From Isoetes taiwanensis (lineage: Eukaryota; Streptophyta; Lycopodiopsida; Isoetales; Isoetaceae), in the NCBI GenBank assembly GCA_021234155.1, contig JAJEKV010000064.1:806001-870000 (forward strand): DNA of 64,000 bases. The letters run 5' to 3'. Positions 1 through 11,318 of the stretch are shown piece by piece; the first letter of the stretch is position 1; every line of letters starts with the position of its first letter. Position numbers and translations under genes: made by a program. The notes below the pieces were generated by a model. That model saw only the letters and a program-made list of their open reading frames with translations, was not told the origin of the DNA and made no database searches.

Positions 1-898
1 GAGGGATCGGGATCTATATTTGATAATCTAAGTCTCAGGTCCTACAATCAATGTTTATTGTGTAAGCATGTGAAGCTGAAGCTTATGAAGCAAGAAGATT
101 TAGTATACTAGCAATAGTTCTAGGAGGAAAATGAAAGCTTTAATTGCAGCTATGCTGCAATTGGAGCTATCTTATTTGTAATAGATGCATGAAGCACTTC
201 ACAAGGCAACTTCAATGGGGCTGCCATGATATCGTTGTTACATCCTTAGTCCTGCTCATTCTTAGTCCTGCTCATTGAACCCATTCAAGTAAGTCTTTAT
301 CCTCCGCACATTTCACGGTCAATGGCTCCGAGCATGCAACACGGATCGTAGGATCTTGGATCCTATTAAGGATCGAGATCGTGTCATGTGGCATATATCT
401 AAGTCAAGGACTGAGATCGTGTCATGTGGCATATATCTAAGTCAACATGAGTCGTAGGATTTCGGGCCAACAATAAGGATCGTCCCACGTGGCGGATCTT
501 GGACCGCATGATCTGCCACGTGGATGGCCTATAAGGCCTCAAATTTGGCACATCAAAAACACCTCTCCCACTACATCTCAGCCATCCATCTCGCATAGGT
601 GGCACATTTCACGGTCAGGATGGCTCCATATATAAGCCGATGCGCGAGCCTGATGTAAATATATATATAATGATATGATGGGATATGATGGGTAAAAAAA
701 TATTTTGGCCCCTTCGGGGCCTAGTGGTGTTTTATAGAAGATAAACTCCATTGTAAAGTAAATTGATGTGGTGGAGCTACTTAGAAAATGGATCATGGAA
801 TATGAAACATCATTATTTTTTGTAGATAAGATAAGGTAAAATAAAGATTTTATAGAAGAACATGGAATGTGATCATTCATACTATCTGTTAAAAAATA
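1..898. other. Intergenic stretch with tandem repeats and G-boxes
   Basis: No gene is visible. A unit of about 33 bases starting GAGATCGTGTCATGTGG is repeated directly with a 38-base period (375 and 413). Two perfect G-box palindromes CCACGTGG lie at 485-492 and 516-523, followed by TATAAGG inside a GGCC-flanked palindrome near 528 and a TATATAAG box near 630. A short phrase beginning ATTTCACGGTCA occurs near 309 and again near 606. G-boxes upstream of a TATA box are typical of plant promoters, but no plausible reading frame follows within a few hundred bases, so this may be an orphan or transposon-borne promoter. Confidence 0.4.
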
Positions 899-1126
899 AT
901 GAATTGAATTAAATTGATTTCTATCTTCCGCGGAGATCAATTGACCTATAGGACCCAAACAAGGAATATAGCAAGCGTATTACTACTAGGATTAAAAAAC
1001 CCCCGCTCTAGAGGGTTTTCGAGGGAAAAGCCTTGGCAGTAATAGGTATATTAAGAGACTGTACAATGATATATGACAATGGTATATTATGATGTACTTC
1101 AATGCATCGTCCGAGGACATTACTGA
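899..1126 (-). mobile_element. LINE family D, 3' end (left part of a split copy)
   Basis: Read on the minus strand this matches the 3' end of the LINE relic at 60.79-61.62 kb: the phrase TTTTTTAATCCTAGTAGTAAT, the stretch encoding GFSLEN, and the terminal region with GGTCC, a short hairpin and a GATCTCCGCGGA motif are shared. The tail is AT-rich with repeated ATTCA-like pentamers. It seems to be the 3' end of the same copy whose C-terminal coding part lies at 2818-3405; a family-B segment separates them. Confidence 0.55.
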
Positions 1127-2810
1127 GCGTGGGCATCCATGATGTCTCGTGGGTGTGGAGGAAGTGTAGCAGCTACTTTTTCCTAAATGCCACGGTCCCA
1201 ACGAAGGAGGAAGAACTTCAATTTGAACTCATTCCACGTCAACAATCTTGTCTCATTATACTATGCAGACACCATGAGCACACCTACTGCTCGCCACCGA
1301 CGTTGCGTCAATGAATGGACAGAAGAGACCAGGGGACAATCTGCCTGGCTGTCACCCAAAGGGATCCACCAGCAACTGACTGTAGGATCTGTGTGGGCCA
1401 TTGGATGGAACTGAAACAAAGTGCGCACAGTCTCCTGTCTCCCAAGCAGCTAGCAACCCCTTGAGGAAAGGAGATGCATTAGGATATGGAAAAAGTGGAT
1501 AGAATAATGCCCATGGGAGGAGTGGCTTAATGGATAGAGAGCCAAAGGAAATGCACATCTGTAAAGACTGGTGAATGAGACGCAGATCTAGAGAATTATC
1601 AGCATTATTTAGAATCCGCCATATGAACTTAGAAATCAGCACCTTGCTCTGGAGAAGAAAGTGAATCATCCCCATCCCCCTATAAAGTTTAGGCATAATG
1701 CACTTCGCCCAACTAATTTTAACATCAGCTCCTTCTTCAGTGCCACCCCAGATGAAGTTCCTGACAGTACGAACAATGAGATGTATCTTTGTCTGCGGTG
1801 CTAGCAAGATGGATGCCATATAGACATGTGTACCACTTAGAACTGACTTTGCCACAGCTACACGACCAGCCATGGATAACTTAGCCGTGGACCACCAAAA
1901 CAAATGCCTTTCCAACCCCTTAATAATGACATCCCATGCATCTCCAGATGAGAGGTGTATACCAACTGGAATGCCCAGAAGCCTAGTTGCCTTCCCATGA
2001 GGAAGAACCTTCCATGGATGCAACCACAGAAGATGGCACTGGAGAGTCTAGGGCCCACAAGGCAGTACACTTTTGCCATCCCACAAAGATACCAGAAGCC
2101 AAAAAGAAACTATCCAACAAGGAAATGGCATGCTGCAAATTCTGCTCATCAGCCATTAAGAACAAGAAAGTGTCATCTGCGTACTGATTACAAATCTCTT
2201 GTGAACTATTATTCATGGGAAGACCATACAGGATGTCTTCTTGCACTGCAAGAGAGAATACCTGAGAAAGAATATCCGCCATAATTGTAAAAAGCAGCGG
2301 TGCCAAAGGACAGCCTTGGCGAATGCCACGTCCCACCTGAAAATGTCGATCGTTCTCCTTGAAAAAGAACTGAAGAACGAGTAGAATAATGAAGTTTCAT
2401 AATGTCTGTTGCAAACTAGGCACCAAAACCAAGACGTAAAAGGCACTGCTCCAAGAAACTCCAGTCAACACTGTCATATGCTTTTGCAAAATCTAGCTTC
2501 AAGTATACAATGGGGTAACCATGCATTCTAGCCCAATAGCGACCCTCATATGCTGCTCCCACATTATTCAAGATACACCGGCGAGGCAAGAAACCTGACT
2601 GTGTGGAAGAGATAGACTCAGTAAGCACGCCACAAAGCTTCTGAGCAAAAGCATTAGCAAAGATCTTGTACACTGAGGACAACAAGGTAATGGGGCGCCA
2701 ATCTGAAATGGAAGAGGGATCCTTACATTTTGGAATAAGGGAGATGCAACCAGAGTTGAGGATTTTGTCCAGGTGCCCTTGTCTTTTAAAATCCATGAAT
2801 CCTAGCGAGC
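1127..2810 (-). pseudogene. LINE family B ORF2 fragment (reverse transcriptase), minus strand
   Basis: The minus strand encodes reverse-transcriptase blocks of a plant L1-like LINE. In order from 2780 down to 1350 these are an LIPK-x-DP and DWRPITLL block, the QSGFLP block, LDFAKAYDSVDW (first catalytic aspartate region), GIRQGCPLAPLLF, and YADDTFLF (catalytic YADD), then thumb-region sequence with KATRLLGIPVGI and FIWGG. Several frames are used, so it is dead. It is close in sequence to the plus-strand copy at 35.3-37.1 kb. Its 3' side stops near 1139 with no poly-A, at a point about 100 bp short of where the plus-strand fragment at 3423 begins. TTACTGA occurs at both boundaries (1120-1126 and 2811-2817) and may be a target duplication. 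Confidence 0.85.
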
Positions 2811-2817
2811 TTACTGA

Positions 2818-3405
2818 CGTTGTATCCAACAGTGCATGCAGCTGCGGGTTAGGCAGGATCAGCTCAGCATCGCTGGCACGAATGTGACTGAATGCTAGAC
2901 AATGTTGTAGAGTGTGGCTTTCATCTTTAATAGCACCATGTTGGCAACACACACACAGTCTATCCTCTCATGCCTCCCGAGCCCATCTGCCTATCTCAAT
3001 TCACAAGCAATGTGCACCTATGCGAATGGAAGCTATCAACATGCGCTTTTTCAGTGGCAAATGTATATGGAGGTAGCGCTGTGGATCACATGCAAGCATG
3101 GGATTGATCTGGACCTTATAGTGTGTTGTCCTAACATGTTCAAGGGCACCAGTATCCCAAAGCTTGCTGCGGAAGCAAGCATGTATGTATTGTTGCAGCT
3201 GATAGTGGTCCTCTTCCGTTTTGACCTGGATGCACCTATGCTCTTGTATGTCCCATTTGGAGAACCACTGTGCTCGCCTCTCCTTCCAGTACGCCTTGAG
3301 GCGCTGCGGGCCCATGGCCACAGTATAAGCCAGGTTGGGGAGACGTTCATTACCTATACTAGCCACCTTCTAGAAGTAAATAATGTGGTGATCAATTGCG
3401 GCTCG
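2818..3405 (-). pseudogene. LINE family D ORF2 C-terminal fragment
   Basis: The minus strand encodes a LINE ORF2 C-terminus: an ERLPNLAYTVAMG segment, KAYWKERRAQWFSKWD, KRMLIASIRIGAHCL, GRWAREA, and a CCHC-like cluster CVCCQHGAIKDESHTLQHC. This corresponds to the family-C C-terminus (for example KICGEEQVEDEEH in the unit ending at 50.4 kb) and more closely to the relic at 61 kb. Stops and a frame change show decay. It probably joins the fragment at 899-1126, with family B inserted between them. Confidence 0.75.
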
Positions 3406-3422
3406 CTAAATAGGCAAGAAAC

Positions 3423-4156
3423 ATGTCTCCTGCTGAAGGATCTGATATAGAACTGTGCCCTTTAGTTATTCCTGAGTCTCATCGTAAAGCAGTTTGGCGA
3501 TGGGTGTGGGACAAATTGCTCCATCCTAAGCTATCTATTTTATGGTGGCAGATCACTCATAGATGCGTACGAGTAAACATTGTTGTTCATCGATTTCATC
3601 CAAAAGTCTCTGTGATCTGCCCTCTTTGCATGCAGAGGGATGAGACAATTGAGCACTTTTTTTTCTTATGTCACCATGTTCGACTTGCTTGGCAGTGGCT
3701 TTTGAGTTTTTTCCATTGTGACTTGAATAGTCAGCAGGTTCTATTGTCAGTCTATCCTAGTTCTTGGAACAAGTTGGCAAAGAGGGCTTTCCATTTAGCA
3801 TCTGCTTGGATCATCTGGTCCATCTGAAAGAGACGAAATCTCCTCATTTTCAAGGGACATGTCTTTTCAGATACGCAAGTGCTTAGCGATGCTCATAGTC
3901 GCATTGTGAAGGCGTACAAGTGTTCTTCCTTAAAGGATGACGTCAAGAGTGTCATTTGGGAGCAATATCTTCAGATTCAGACCTATTCATAGCAAACAGT
4001 TGTGCTCGTGGTGATATGTATTCTCTGCTTTTCTATCTTATGTATGTGGTGGGTAGTGTTGCTCTAGTGGATATTTTCTCCATTGGGTTTTGAGTCCCCC
4101 ATGTACTCTTTGTATTCTTTTGAGTAATAAAGGTCCATGTTCATTAAAAAAAAAAG
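3423..4156 (+). mobile_element. LINE family B, 3' end with zf-RVT domain and poly-A
   Basis: The plus strand encodes the C-terminal zf-RVT zinc-binding region of plant LINE ORF2, with AVWRWVWDKLLHPKLSILWW, the cluster CPLCMQRDETIEHFFFLCHH and LAWQWLL. A 3' UTR follows, ending in GAGTAATAAAGGTCCATG and a run of As at about 4147-4156. The same 3' UTR ends the copy at 37.07 kb, so the element end is certain. The fragment is 5'-truncated. Its start corresponds to a point about 100 bp downstream of the end of the inverted segment at 1127-2810, so the two could be pieces of a single insertion. Confidence 0.85.
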
Positions 4157-5012
4157 TTTGAATATCTAGCATTATATCTCCAAGATAGAACGTAGGAAAT
4201 CAAATCACCTAAAATAAGAAGGTTTGAGCCTTGCATACATGCCTCTTTTTAGAAATTAGAGAAATAAAATGAAGGGGGGCAAGACCATTGGAAAATAGAT
4301 TTTAAATAATAAAATACAGTGCGCACTCTAGAAGTACTGATTAGTAGACCTCTTGCAATACAACCATTAAATCATGTAAAAACTTTAGAAAAAAGCATAT
4401 AAAAACACAAAAGAAAGTTATTATATAGATATTCAAGTGGTTGGCTTTGCATCTTATGATTCTTTGATATTATTCGGCAAGCTCAAAATGTCTATCTGGA
4501 TTTAGCTTTTAGGCCTAGAGGCATTTGAGCTTTTTCTCATTCATATACATATAGGCTATATTGGAAGTCCTCTACGTAGATGCAACTCAATAGGTAAAGC
4601 TATGTTGCCATATGTGTATGATTCATGCATTGTTTCTTATTTAAAATAGTCAGAATGCAACAAGCTGCTTGACCTTGCACAAGCTACAATCTTTCAATCA
4701 TAGGAACTTCACAGGTGAAAGTGGCTATGCTGTAAAACTATTTTAAGACTTAAATGAATTGTTGCAAATGTTCGTTGTAGAATAGAATAGAATAGAACAT
4801 AACAGAACAATAATATATCCAAGGGGATTTGATGTGGATGATGCCCCTAAAACAACTGAATGGGTTGTTCCAAAAAAAAAAAAGGGTTTTGGGGGGGGGG
4901 CATCGATTCAATAGAAAAAGTAAGTATATGATTGGCATACTTATTAGAATATTGAATTATTTTGTTAGAGTTTTGAGTCTCTGATTTCACATTCTAACAC
5001 CCCCTCCCCTCC
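4157..5012. other. AT-rich stretch without a recognisable gene
   Basis: Only short frames are present. A run of AGAAT pentamers lies near 4774-4797 and resembles the pentanucleotide tails of family-D LINEs. A-runs and G-runs occur at 4867-4900. No coding, RNA or element end is recognised. Confidence 0.5.
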
Positions 5013-5572
5013 CCCTTTTTTTTTGAAGGACATGAGACTCTTTTTATTGACAAGAACAAAGTCGCAATACACAATGCACAGATAGGAAGAAAACCCTAGT
5101 GGATAGGCTGACCCAACTAGGCACAAACACCTGTCTATGCATAAGAACACCGTAAATACGTCAACCAAATTATCTCTTTTTTATCATCAGTTAGATATGA
5201 GCAACGATAAGCTTTAGTGATCTTCTGCTGAGCACAATGAAGAAGCTGCTAATCCGAGATATGTGCACCTTGGAAAATACACAAATGTCGCCTCTCCCAG
5301 ATAGACCAAAAAATCCAACTAGAAGCAAGATGAAATGTCCGCTTACGCAAGTTAGACCAAACAGGGGGATACAGTGCAAGTAGGATCTCCTAGCTAGTGA
5401 GAGACACACTGAAAAGAGTGAACAACCACACCCAAGCAAGCCGTAGATGACTGCACAAGAAGAAGCAATGTTCAACAGTTTCAAGACATTGGCCACATAG
5501 AGGGCAACGATCTGAGACTCTAGGGTTCATCTTGTGAACCAAGACATTTTCACTCGAACACACGTTAAATAT
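5013..5572 (-). pseudogene. LINE family B-related 3' end, minus strand
   Basis: On the minus strand, changing frame once or twice, the region encodes a zf-RVT block: a CPLCGQ-x-ETVEHCFFLC cluster, LRLAWVWLF, LALYPPVWSNLRKRTFHLASSWIFWSIW. The order and spacing match the C-terminus of the family-B copies at 3.4 kb and 36.4 kb. The 3' end has GTCAATAAAAAGAGTC followed by an A-run near 5020. It is a 5'-truncated dead copy of about 550 bp from a subfamily diverged from the other B copies. Confidence 0.75.
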
Positions 5573-6345
5573 CTTATTCTAATTTTTCATTACATTGAGG
5601 GTATGGCCTAAAAGGAAAACCTAGAGAATAACCTAAATGAAAACCCTAAAGAAAACATTAACCTAACCTACTGAGCATGTGAGCGACTAGAGAAGAGGAA
5701 CGACGACCATCAGGCAGGAACCGAGGGAGAGAGGAGGATCGTTCATAGGGATTCAGGGAACTGTGTAGGCTTCTGTTAGGGAGGAGGAGGAGGGCGCCCC
5801 CGACTAGTAGAGAGGCAGGCAGGGCAGTCGGAGAACAGGCTGCAGGGGGGCGCCCCTCCAAATCAAGGTAGAATTTGCTAAGTACAGTTTCTTAACTAGT
5901 TCTAGCAATGGCAGCATCAACATTAGCAGAATTCTTATCATCAGCAGAGTTCGTATCATCAGCTGATTATTTATGTAATATGTTGTAGCCTTTAAAATTT
6001 TGGATTTGATGGCATTTTTCCAGTTAATTCAAGTTGAAGACGGGGTTTTCGATTTAATTTAGTAATTTCCAGTAGTAGTTTATCTGTGGTGGCAAATTTT
6101 CTGGTAGCCATAACCGGGGATTTCGAAGCCTGGTTTGCCCCCTAAGGGCAAGCCAAAAACTTAAAGGAAAAACCAAAACTGCTCCAAATTAGGACCACTA
6201 AAAAAAAGCAAGCAAAACAAAGTGTTTCGCATAGAGGGTTGCCCTCCGGTCTCCCGAGAGTGTGTTTTTCATATTTCTTGTTTCGTCATTTCGTTTTCAT
6301 GTTTCTTATTGGGTCATTTTATGTGCCGGGCCTTATTAATGGTTT
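5573..6345. other. Stretch without a recognisable gene
   Basis: Only short frames are seen, none with family features. A GC-richer patch at 5700-5870 contains GGGGCGCCCC-like sequence. An A-rich patch follows at 6150-6225. Nothing is assigned. Confidence 0.5.
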
Positions 6346-6586
6346 GAACGGGGGGTTTTGTTGTGTTTCCACTAGTGGTAATACACTAGGTCTAGCAACT
6401 ATAGGTCTCGAGTTCGAGACCGCCCAGAATCGCACTCTGAACTGTTGGGTGTCAAAACCCACAGACGCAATGTAAAGTGGTTGGGGGCAGGGCCCAACAA
6501 AGCAATGTAGTGTGGTGTGTGGTCACATGTCCAGTTGGATGCTGCCTAGTGGCGTGACGTTAAAATACTATCTATCTATCTATCTT
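6346..6586 (+). mobile_element. tRNA-derived SINE with CTAT tail
   Basis: The head looks like a degenerate tRNA: an A-box-like segment TAGTGGTAATACACTAGG is followed about 30 bases later by a B-box-like GAGTTCGAGACC at about 6410-6422. A tRNA-unrelated body follows, ending in a (CTAT)n microsatellite at about 6567-6586. An RNA polymerase III promoter head, short body and simple-repeat tail are the hallmarks of a plant SINE. No true tRNA fold or anticodon is proposed. Confidence 0.6.
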
Positions 6587-7160
6587 TTGTTTATGAATTG
6601 TACATGGACCAGGAAGAGGCTTGCGAAGCTCAGTGCCTAGACCAATTGGGATTGATGTGATCATGTTCTTTGTCTAAAATACATTAACCATTCACGAGAA
6701 ATGCTTTATGTGGTTATATTAGTGATGGAAATTGTACAGGGCCTGTATGAATACATGATTTCATTTTCTTAGTGAATGCATACAAATATTAAGAATAGAA
6801 TGCCCAATGGTAAAAAAACCAATTCGTGCTTTGCTAATATAACAATCCCATTTCGAATATGGGCGTTTAATGCTAATATAGTAATCCCATTTCTAATATG
6901 TGATATTGGGTACACACATCAGGAAATTTAACAAATTATTAGATTTTTAACAACCTTTTTCGCCTAGTGCAAATACATTCTTACGATATAGGCACACTGA
7001 TTGATCCCTTGGTCTATAAAAACAGCACATGATAGCATAACATTAGAAGCAAAGTCATCATACAAGTGATTAAAGAATATACAACTGCTTCTACATGCTG
7101 AAAGCATTTAACATATTAATGAAAAACCAAATGCCATTGTTACAATATATTGTAGCCTAT
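6587..7160. other. AT-rich stretch without a recognisable gene
   Basis: It holds two near-identical phrases of about 20 bases containing GCTAATATA and AATCCCATTTC (6832-6860 and 6870-6898). No gene or element boundary is recognised. Confidence 0.45.
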
Positions 7161-7167
7161 ATAGCAA

Positions 7168-7586
7168 AAAGCGGGAACAACCACACTCTACGAGGACGAC
7201 AGGCTCGAGCTCCTCTACCACCAAGGAGTCACGGAGCCCTCAATCACAACCATCCTTGCCATGTTCCGAGACTGCACCACAGGGATTGTCTTGCATACGG
7301 CAAACATATACAGGCACCATGGCAAGAACATGCAGCAATTCCTCGACAACATCAGAGCGATTGTCGAGGGTGCAATGACAGTCCACAACCGGAGCCAACA
7401 ATGCAATTGGAAGCCCCCAGGACTGTCATAGACCTGCGGCAAAACAGCATCGTCGCGACCCTACAAGCCACTATGCCCGGCTAGCCCAGCAAGTCAATGC
7501 CCCCACGCGCTCCGCGATGCTGTTTGACAACATCTGGACAGGCTTCAAGCCCGCGCTCTGCGACATCGACCACCTCTATTGAAGGG
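7168..7586 (+). pseudogene. Unidentified GC-rich coding remnant
   Basis: A plus-strand frame from about 7168 gives a protein-like sequence with TTLYEDDRLELLYHQGV, ITTILAMFRDCTTGIVLHT, a HHGKNMQQFLDNIRAIVEGAM segment and a stop near 7430. One frame change later (about 7444-7586) the text is again protein-like, with HYARLAQQVNAP and FDNIWTGFKPALCDIDHLY, then TGA. It is clearly GC-richer than its AT-rich surroundings, with many third-position G/C bases, which suggests a captured or transferred gene fragment. I do not recognise the family. One frameshift is needed, so it is non-functional, and I see no neighbours that belong with it. Confidence 0.45.
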
Positions 7587-8024
7587 ACCACAGATGAGCA
7601 TACATAGCGTTCAATTGAAGAACAAGGGAACTCCGAGAAATGCTACATAAGAGAAAAAAAAGAGGAAAAAAATAAACAATGATATTGCATTATATACGAA
7701 AGTCAATCATTGAATGTTATCTGAAAGTGCTGTTGAATGGTACCTGAAGGAAGAATAATACAGATTTTTTGTCTAGAAAAGCACGCCCATGCGTTTTTGG
7801 GCTTGCTTAATAGTCCATAGACTTTTGTTAGTGTGGTTTTCCTAACTCTGGCAATGATGTTCTATTGCGACAATAAATATTAGATGATTTCGGTATTGGA
7901 ACAAATGAAATAAAAATTTTGGTTGTGAGTAAGCTATCATTATTGTTATGCTCATAGCATTGCTGCTCAAGAACTATAGTAAATGTTTGTTAATTAAGAT
8001 AAGTTCCTTGTTGATGCACATAAC
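7587..8024. other. AT-rich stretch without a recognisable gene
   Basis: Nothing is recognised in this stretch. It lies just downstream of the 3' side of the minus-strand LINE-E relic and may hold its decayed 3' UTR. Confidence 0.4.
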
Positions 8025-9330
8025 CTAAAATGCAACTACACATCCCCAACGATAGAACTTTAGACAAACATTGTAGAAATTAAGTACTGGACCCCAGGCT
8101 TCGACCCCATATAAAAGAACAGGTTCCATCAAAACCATGAACAAGTGGGACAGATGGGGCCAATCACATAGCTCTGTTTTGTAGCTGTTATTCTGCATCG
8201 CACAAAGTGCCTTCCAGCCCGCAGTCACCCATAATTGAATGGGAGTGTTCCAGTATGTGATAGTAGGAACTCTATTTCCAGGTACTTGTAAGTGTGCGCC
8301 ACGACCACATTTTGGCCCTGATAAGTGAAGGAATGAAGCCTTGGCTGGCATGAAGATGAGACAAGCAAGACCTTAGTCTTGGCCAAATTGACCTTCATTC
8401 CAATGACCTGACAAAACTATCCAGGGCATGTAGGTGCTGCTGCATGGCATCTGGGATGTGGGCTAGGAGGTCCACATCATCAGCTTAATGACTTGATGCA
8501 TAAGTCGAGCTCCGTCACCCCTATGGTCGGCAAGCCACCCCTCCAATTGTTCAATGTAGAGGCCAAACAATGTTGGGGAGAGCGGGCATCCTTGGCCGCC
8601 ACTAATACTACTATTGACAGGTTGTTCTATCGGTATCATGACGTCAGCCAAAACATGTCCCGTAGAGTCTGCAAACTGCATTTTGCAAGTCTTCAGGGGC
8701 CCCCAATTGTCTTAGTCTTTCTTACAACTTTTCTCTAGGCACAATGTCAAAGGCCTTTCTAAAGTCGATGAAGAGCAGTAGAGATCCTGGCGACGGTTCC
8801 TGCTATCCTCAACTAAGATCCAGAGCATAAATATATGGTCAATGGTGGAGTGTCGGGGCATGAACCCTGCCTGTGTGAGCGCTCTAAGTTCTGCCTCCTC
8901 TGCCCACATCGTCAATTGCAGTTCAAGGATGTTGGCCATTAGTTTTGCAAAGAGTGAACTAACCATGATTGTCCTGTATTTGGCTGATGTGGGTCTTCTG
9001 CCATGTAGATGGAGAGTACGCTGCTAGTGGTCCACTTTTGAGGAAATCCTTCCTGTAATGCCCTATTAAGTAGTGCAGTCAAGATGGGCACTATTGGTGG
9101 TCCCACCCACTTGAGCAGCTCTGCCTGCATGCCATCCAAGTCTGCCGCCTTGCCATTGGCAAGACGCTGTAGGCCCTGAGTGATATCTGCCTCTATAATT
9201 TCCAAAGTCGGGCCTCTTTGGGGAGGTACCTCTAGCCGAAACCCAGGAGGATCATAGAGCTGGTGCAAGTAATGCACCCATTGGTCCGGACTGATATTTC
9301 CTGTAGGCCGCAGAGGCTTGCTCGGCACCT
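8025..9330 (-). pseudogene. LINE-E reverse transcriptase (broken ORF2)
   Basis: Four consecutive minus-strand frames give RT blocks in order: ADITQGLQRLANGKAADLDGMQAELLKW, then SLFAKLMANILELQL-x-WAEEAELRALTQAGF and STIDHIFML (fingers), GQGCPLSPTLFGLYIEQLEGWL (palm), and a C-terminal block with VLLYGVEAWGPV. The catalytic YADD box is degraded around 8470-8500. The same order and motifs are seen in the family-C units at 42-43 kb and 48-49 kb. It cannot encode an active enzyme. Confidence 0.85.
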
Positions 9331-11190
9331 TTCTTTAAATGTTATGGGATGCCTCTCCAGAAGGTAAAACATTTCCCTTTGATGTTCTGCAATGTATATG
9401 GATCTTTCCTTTCATAAAAAGACGATACTATCTATGCGCGAGGGGGCATAGAGTAGGTTCAGTGACATGTCGAAGCCATCGTTTGAGCTCCCTACTCTCA
9501 TCATCAAACCATTGATTACGGGGGAAGTTTTTAGTTCCCGAGATGTTCCTGTGGACGGTTTCTACTAAAGCATCTCTCCGCGGCAGTCATAAGCACGGTG
9601 GCCAACTGATCAGTCTATTGTTGTAGCGTGTGGAAGTGCAGAATTTTCGCTAGTTCAAGTAGCATCTGGGCATAAGTCACCGCGCGGTCGTAATCCAGCC
9701 GCAGCTGAGGTAATCAGGGGGTTGGATTACATGTGGTCCGAGCAGATTGTCAATCTACTTAGAGAAGTGGCTGGTGATCTGAGTCAGTCTCTTCATCTCT
9801 AATATCCGTGCCTACTCAGAGCAGGGCAATGAGCTGCAGATCTTGTTCAACCACCAGTACGTAATCCACAACACTGGAGCCGCCTCCCTGATTTTCCTAC
9901 CTACAGGTGTAGTCAGCAGATAGAGGCCACTGCGCCAACTCATTGCATATGACTAAATCAAAGATGCTACACATCCTGCAAAGAATTGCCTACCATGTGG
10001 CATGATCTCATTGGACCGGCCAACCGATGTTCGTGGGCTGCAAATATCAGAGAGCGTAGACGCTGGACGCCTTTCTCGTAATGGGTCAAACTTCGTGAGT
10101 TATTCTATTCTCGTGCATGCATTGAAGTCTCCTAGCAGCACAACTATGCCCAACTGCACATCTGTATATCATCATCTAGATAGACATACGGATCCATCCG
10201 ATCCATATCTGTATTGTGGCGGTAAAAGTTGGACTCTACATGTGGAAAGTAAGATGCTGCAAGAAAGAAACTGTCACCACTGCGGTTCTGTACTCGGACG
10301 GTAACGATTGTGTCTGTCTATCTTCTGCAATGAAGCTGATGGTACCAAGTCTGCGTCGTAGTAACAGGCGGCACCTCCATGTCCCCTTTGCCCGTGCACT
10401 CATTGAACAATGAGTAATGCTAATATTCTGGTAAGTCTAGTATCCAGTGCCCAGCATGTTCCCAAGTTTCCATAAGGAAGATGAGATCCATGTCTGCAGC
10501 AATAGAGTTGAGACTATCTCCCTTCTGCCAAGAGAAGTCTCTAGAATTCCAGGAGACCATATGCAAGCATTGTCCCTATTTGATGGTCGAGGGGGGGAGG
10601 GGGAGGGGGGCAGCATCAACACACTGCGCAGAGCAAATGAGTAGCGTATAGCAAAGAAAGACCGGAGGAGTGACAGACATGCAAAGGATGGAGCTGGTAG
10701 TAGCAAAGAGGGCACACGCCGAAAGCGTATGGTCATGGCAGGGGCAGATCTTAGCATCAACTTCAACATTGAATGCAGCAACAGCTCTGGAAGCCCGAGT
10801 AGCAAATGTGCCAGCAGCACCCTGAGGGATTTTAGCAGCCCTGTGCATCGCATCTCCAACATCAGCATTGGTTGGCCTGAACACTCGCGCTTTGCCTTGG
10901 ACCAGTGCCGCTGCGCCTCTGGTGCCCTCCGATGCAATTGATGGCCTGCACATGAGCTAACTACGTTGTTCCTGTTGAGGCCGTGATCGACATACATTGA
11001 GATGCCTTTCAGTTTCACCCTTTGGCGTAGTATGCATCTCTTACCAGTGCATCAGCAACTCTAAATTTGACAATGCGTGGGGGGTGATCTGGGTGTCGAA
11101 CACTGTGGCGGCTAGTCCAGGCAATGTGTATAGGGGCATGAAACCTCATATGTGTGACAGGATCACTGTGTGTAGCTATTGAATGAAGTG
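8025..11190 (-). mobile_element. LINE family E relic (ORF1 C-terminus, endonuclease, RT)
   Basis: Read on the minus strand from 11.19 kb down, the parts of a LINE appear in the right order. An ORF1 C-terminal RRM-like segment with IVKFRVADALVRDAYYAKG and a KLKGISMYVDHGL block is at about 11.10-10.98 kb. The start of an endonuclease with WNSRDFSWQKGDSLNSIAADM and LIFLMETWEHAG is at about 10.58-10.45 kb. A linker with QWFDDESRELKRWLRH is near 9.5 kb, and an RT domain with thumb sequence fills 9.33-8.03 kb. It is related to family C but lacks the CT-tract flanks and carries many frame breaks. Much of 9.6-10.4 kb is eroded. Confidence 0.75.
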
Positions 11191-11318
11191 CTCCCTCTCA
11201 CGCCTCGAACTACCACATATCTCTCCTATGAAAATAAGAGCTTATTCAAAGGAAAAGTGGAATATATCATTAACTTTACATTTCCTTTGGATGGCAAAAT
11301 AAGCTTTCATGCCACAAT

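Noticed and set aside
5658-5861. 67-codon minus-strand frame rich in Ser/Leu/Pro
   Set aside because: Composition follows the local GC-rich patch; nothing else supports a gene.
7168-7586. Naming the remnant as a specific viral or host gene
   Set aside because: No motif I know supports any family; naming it would be a guess.
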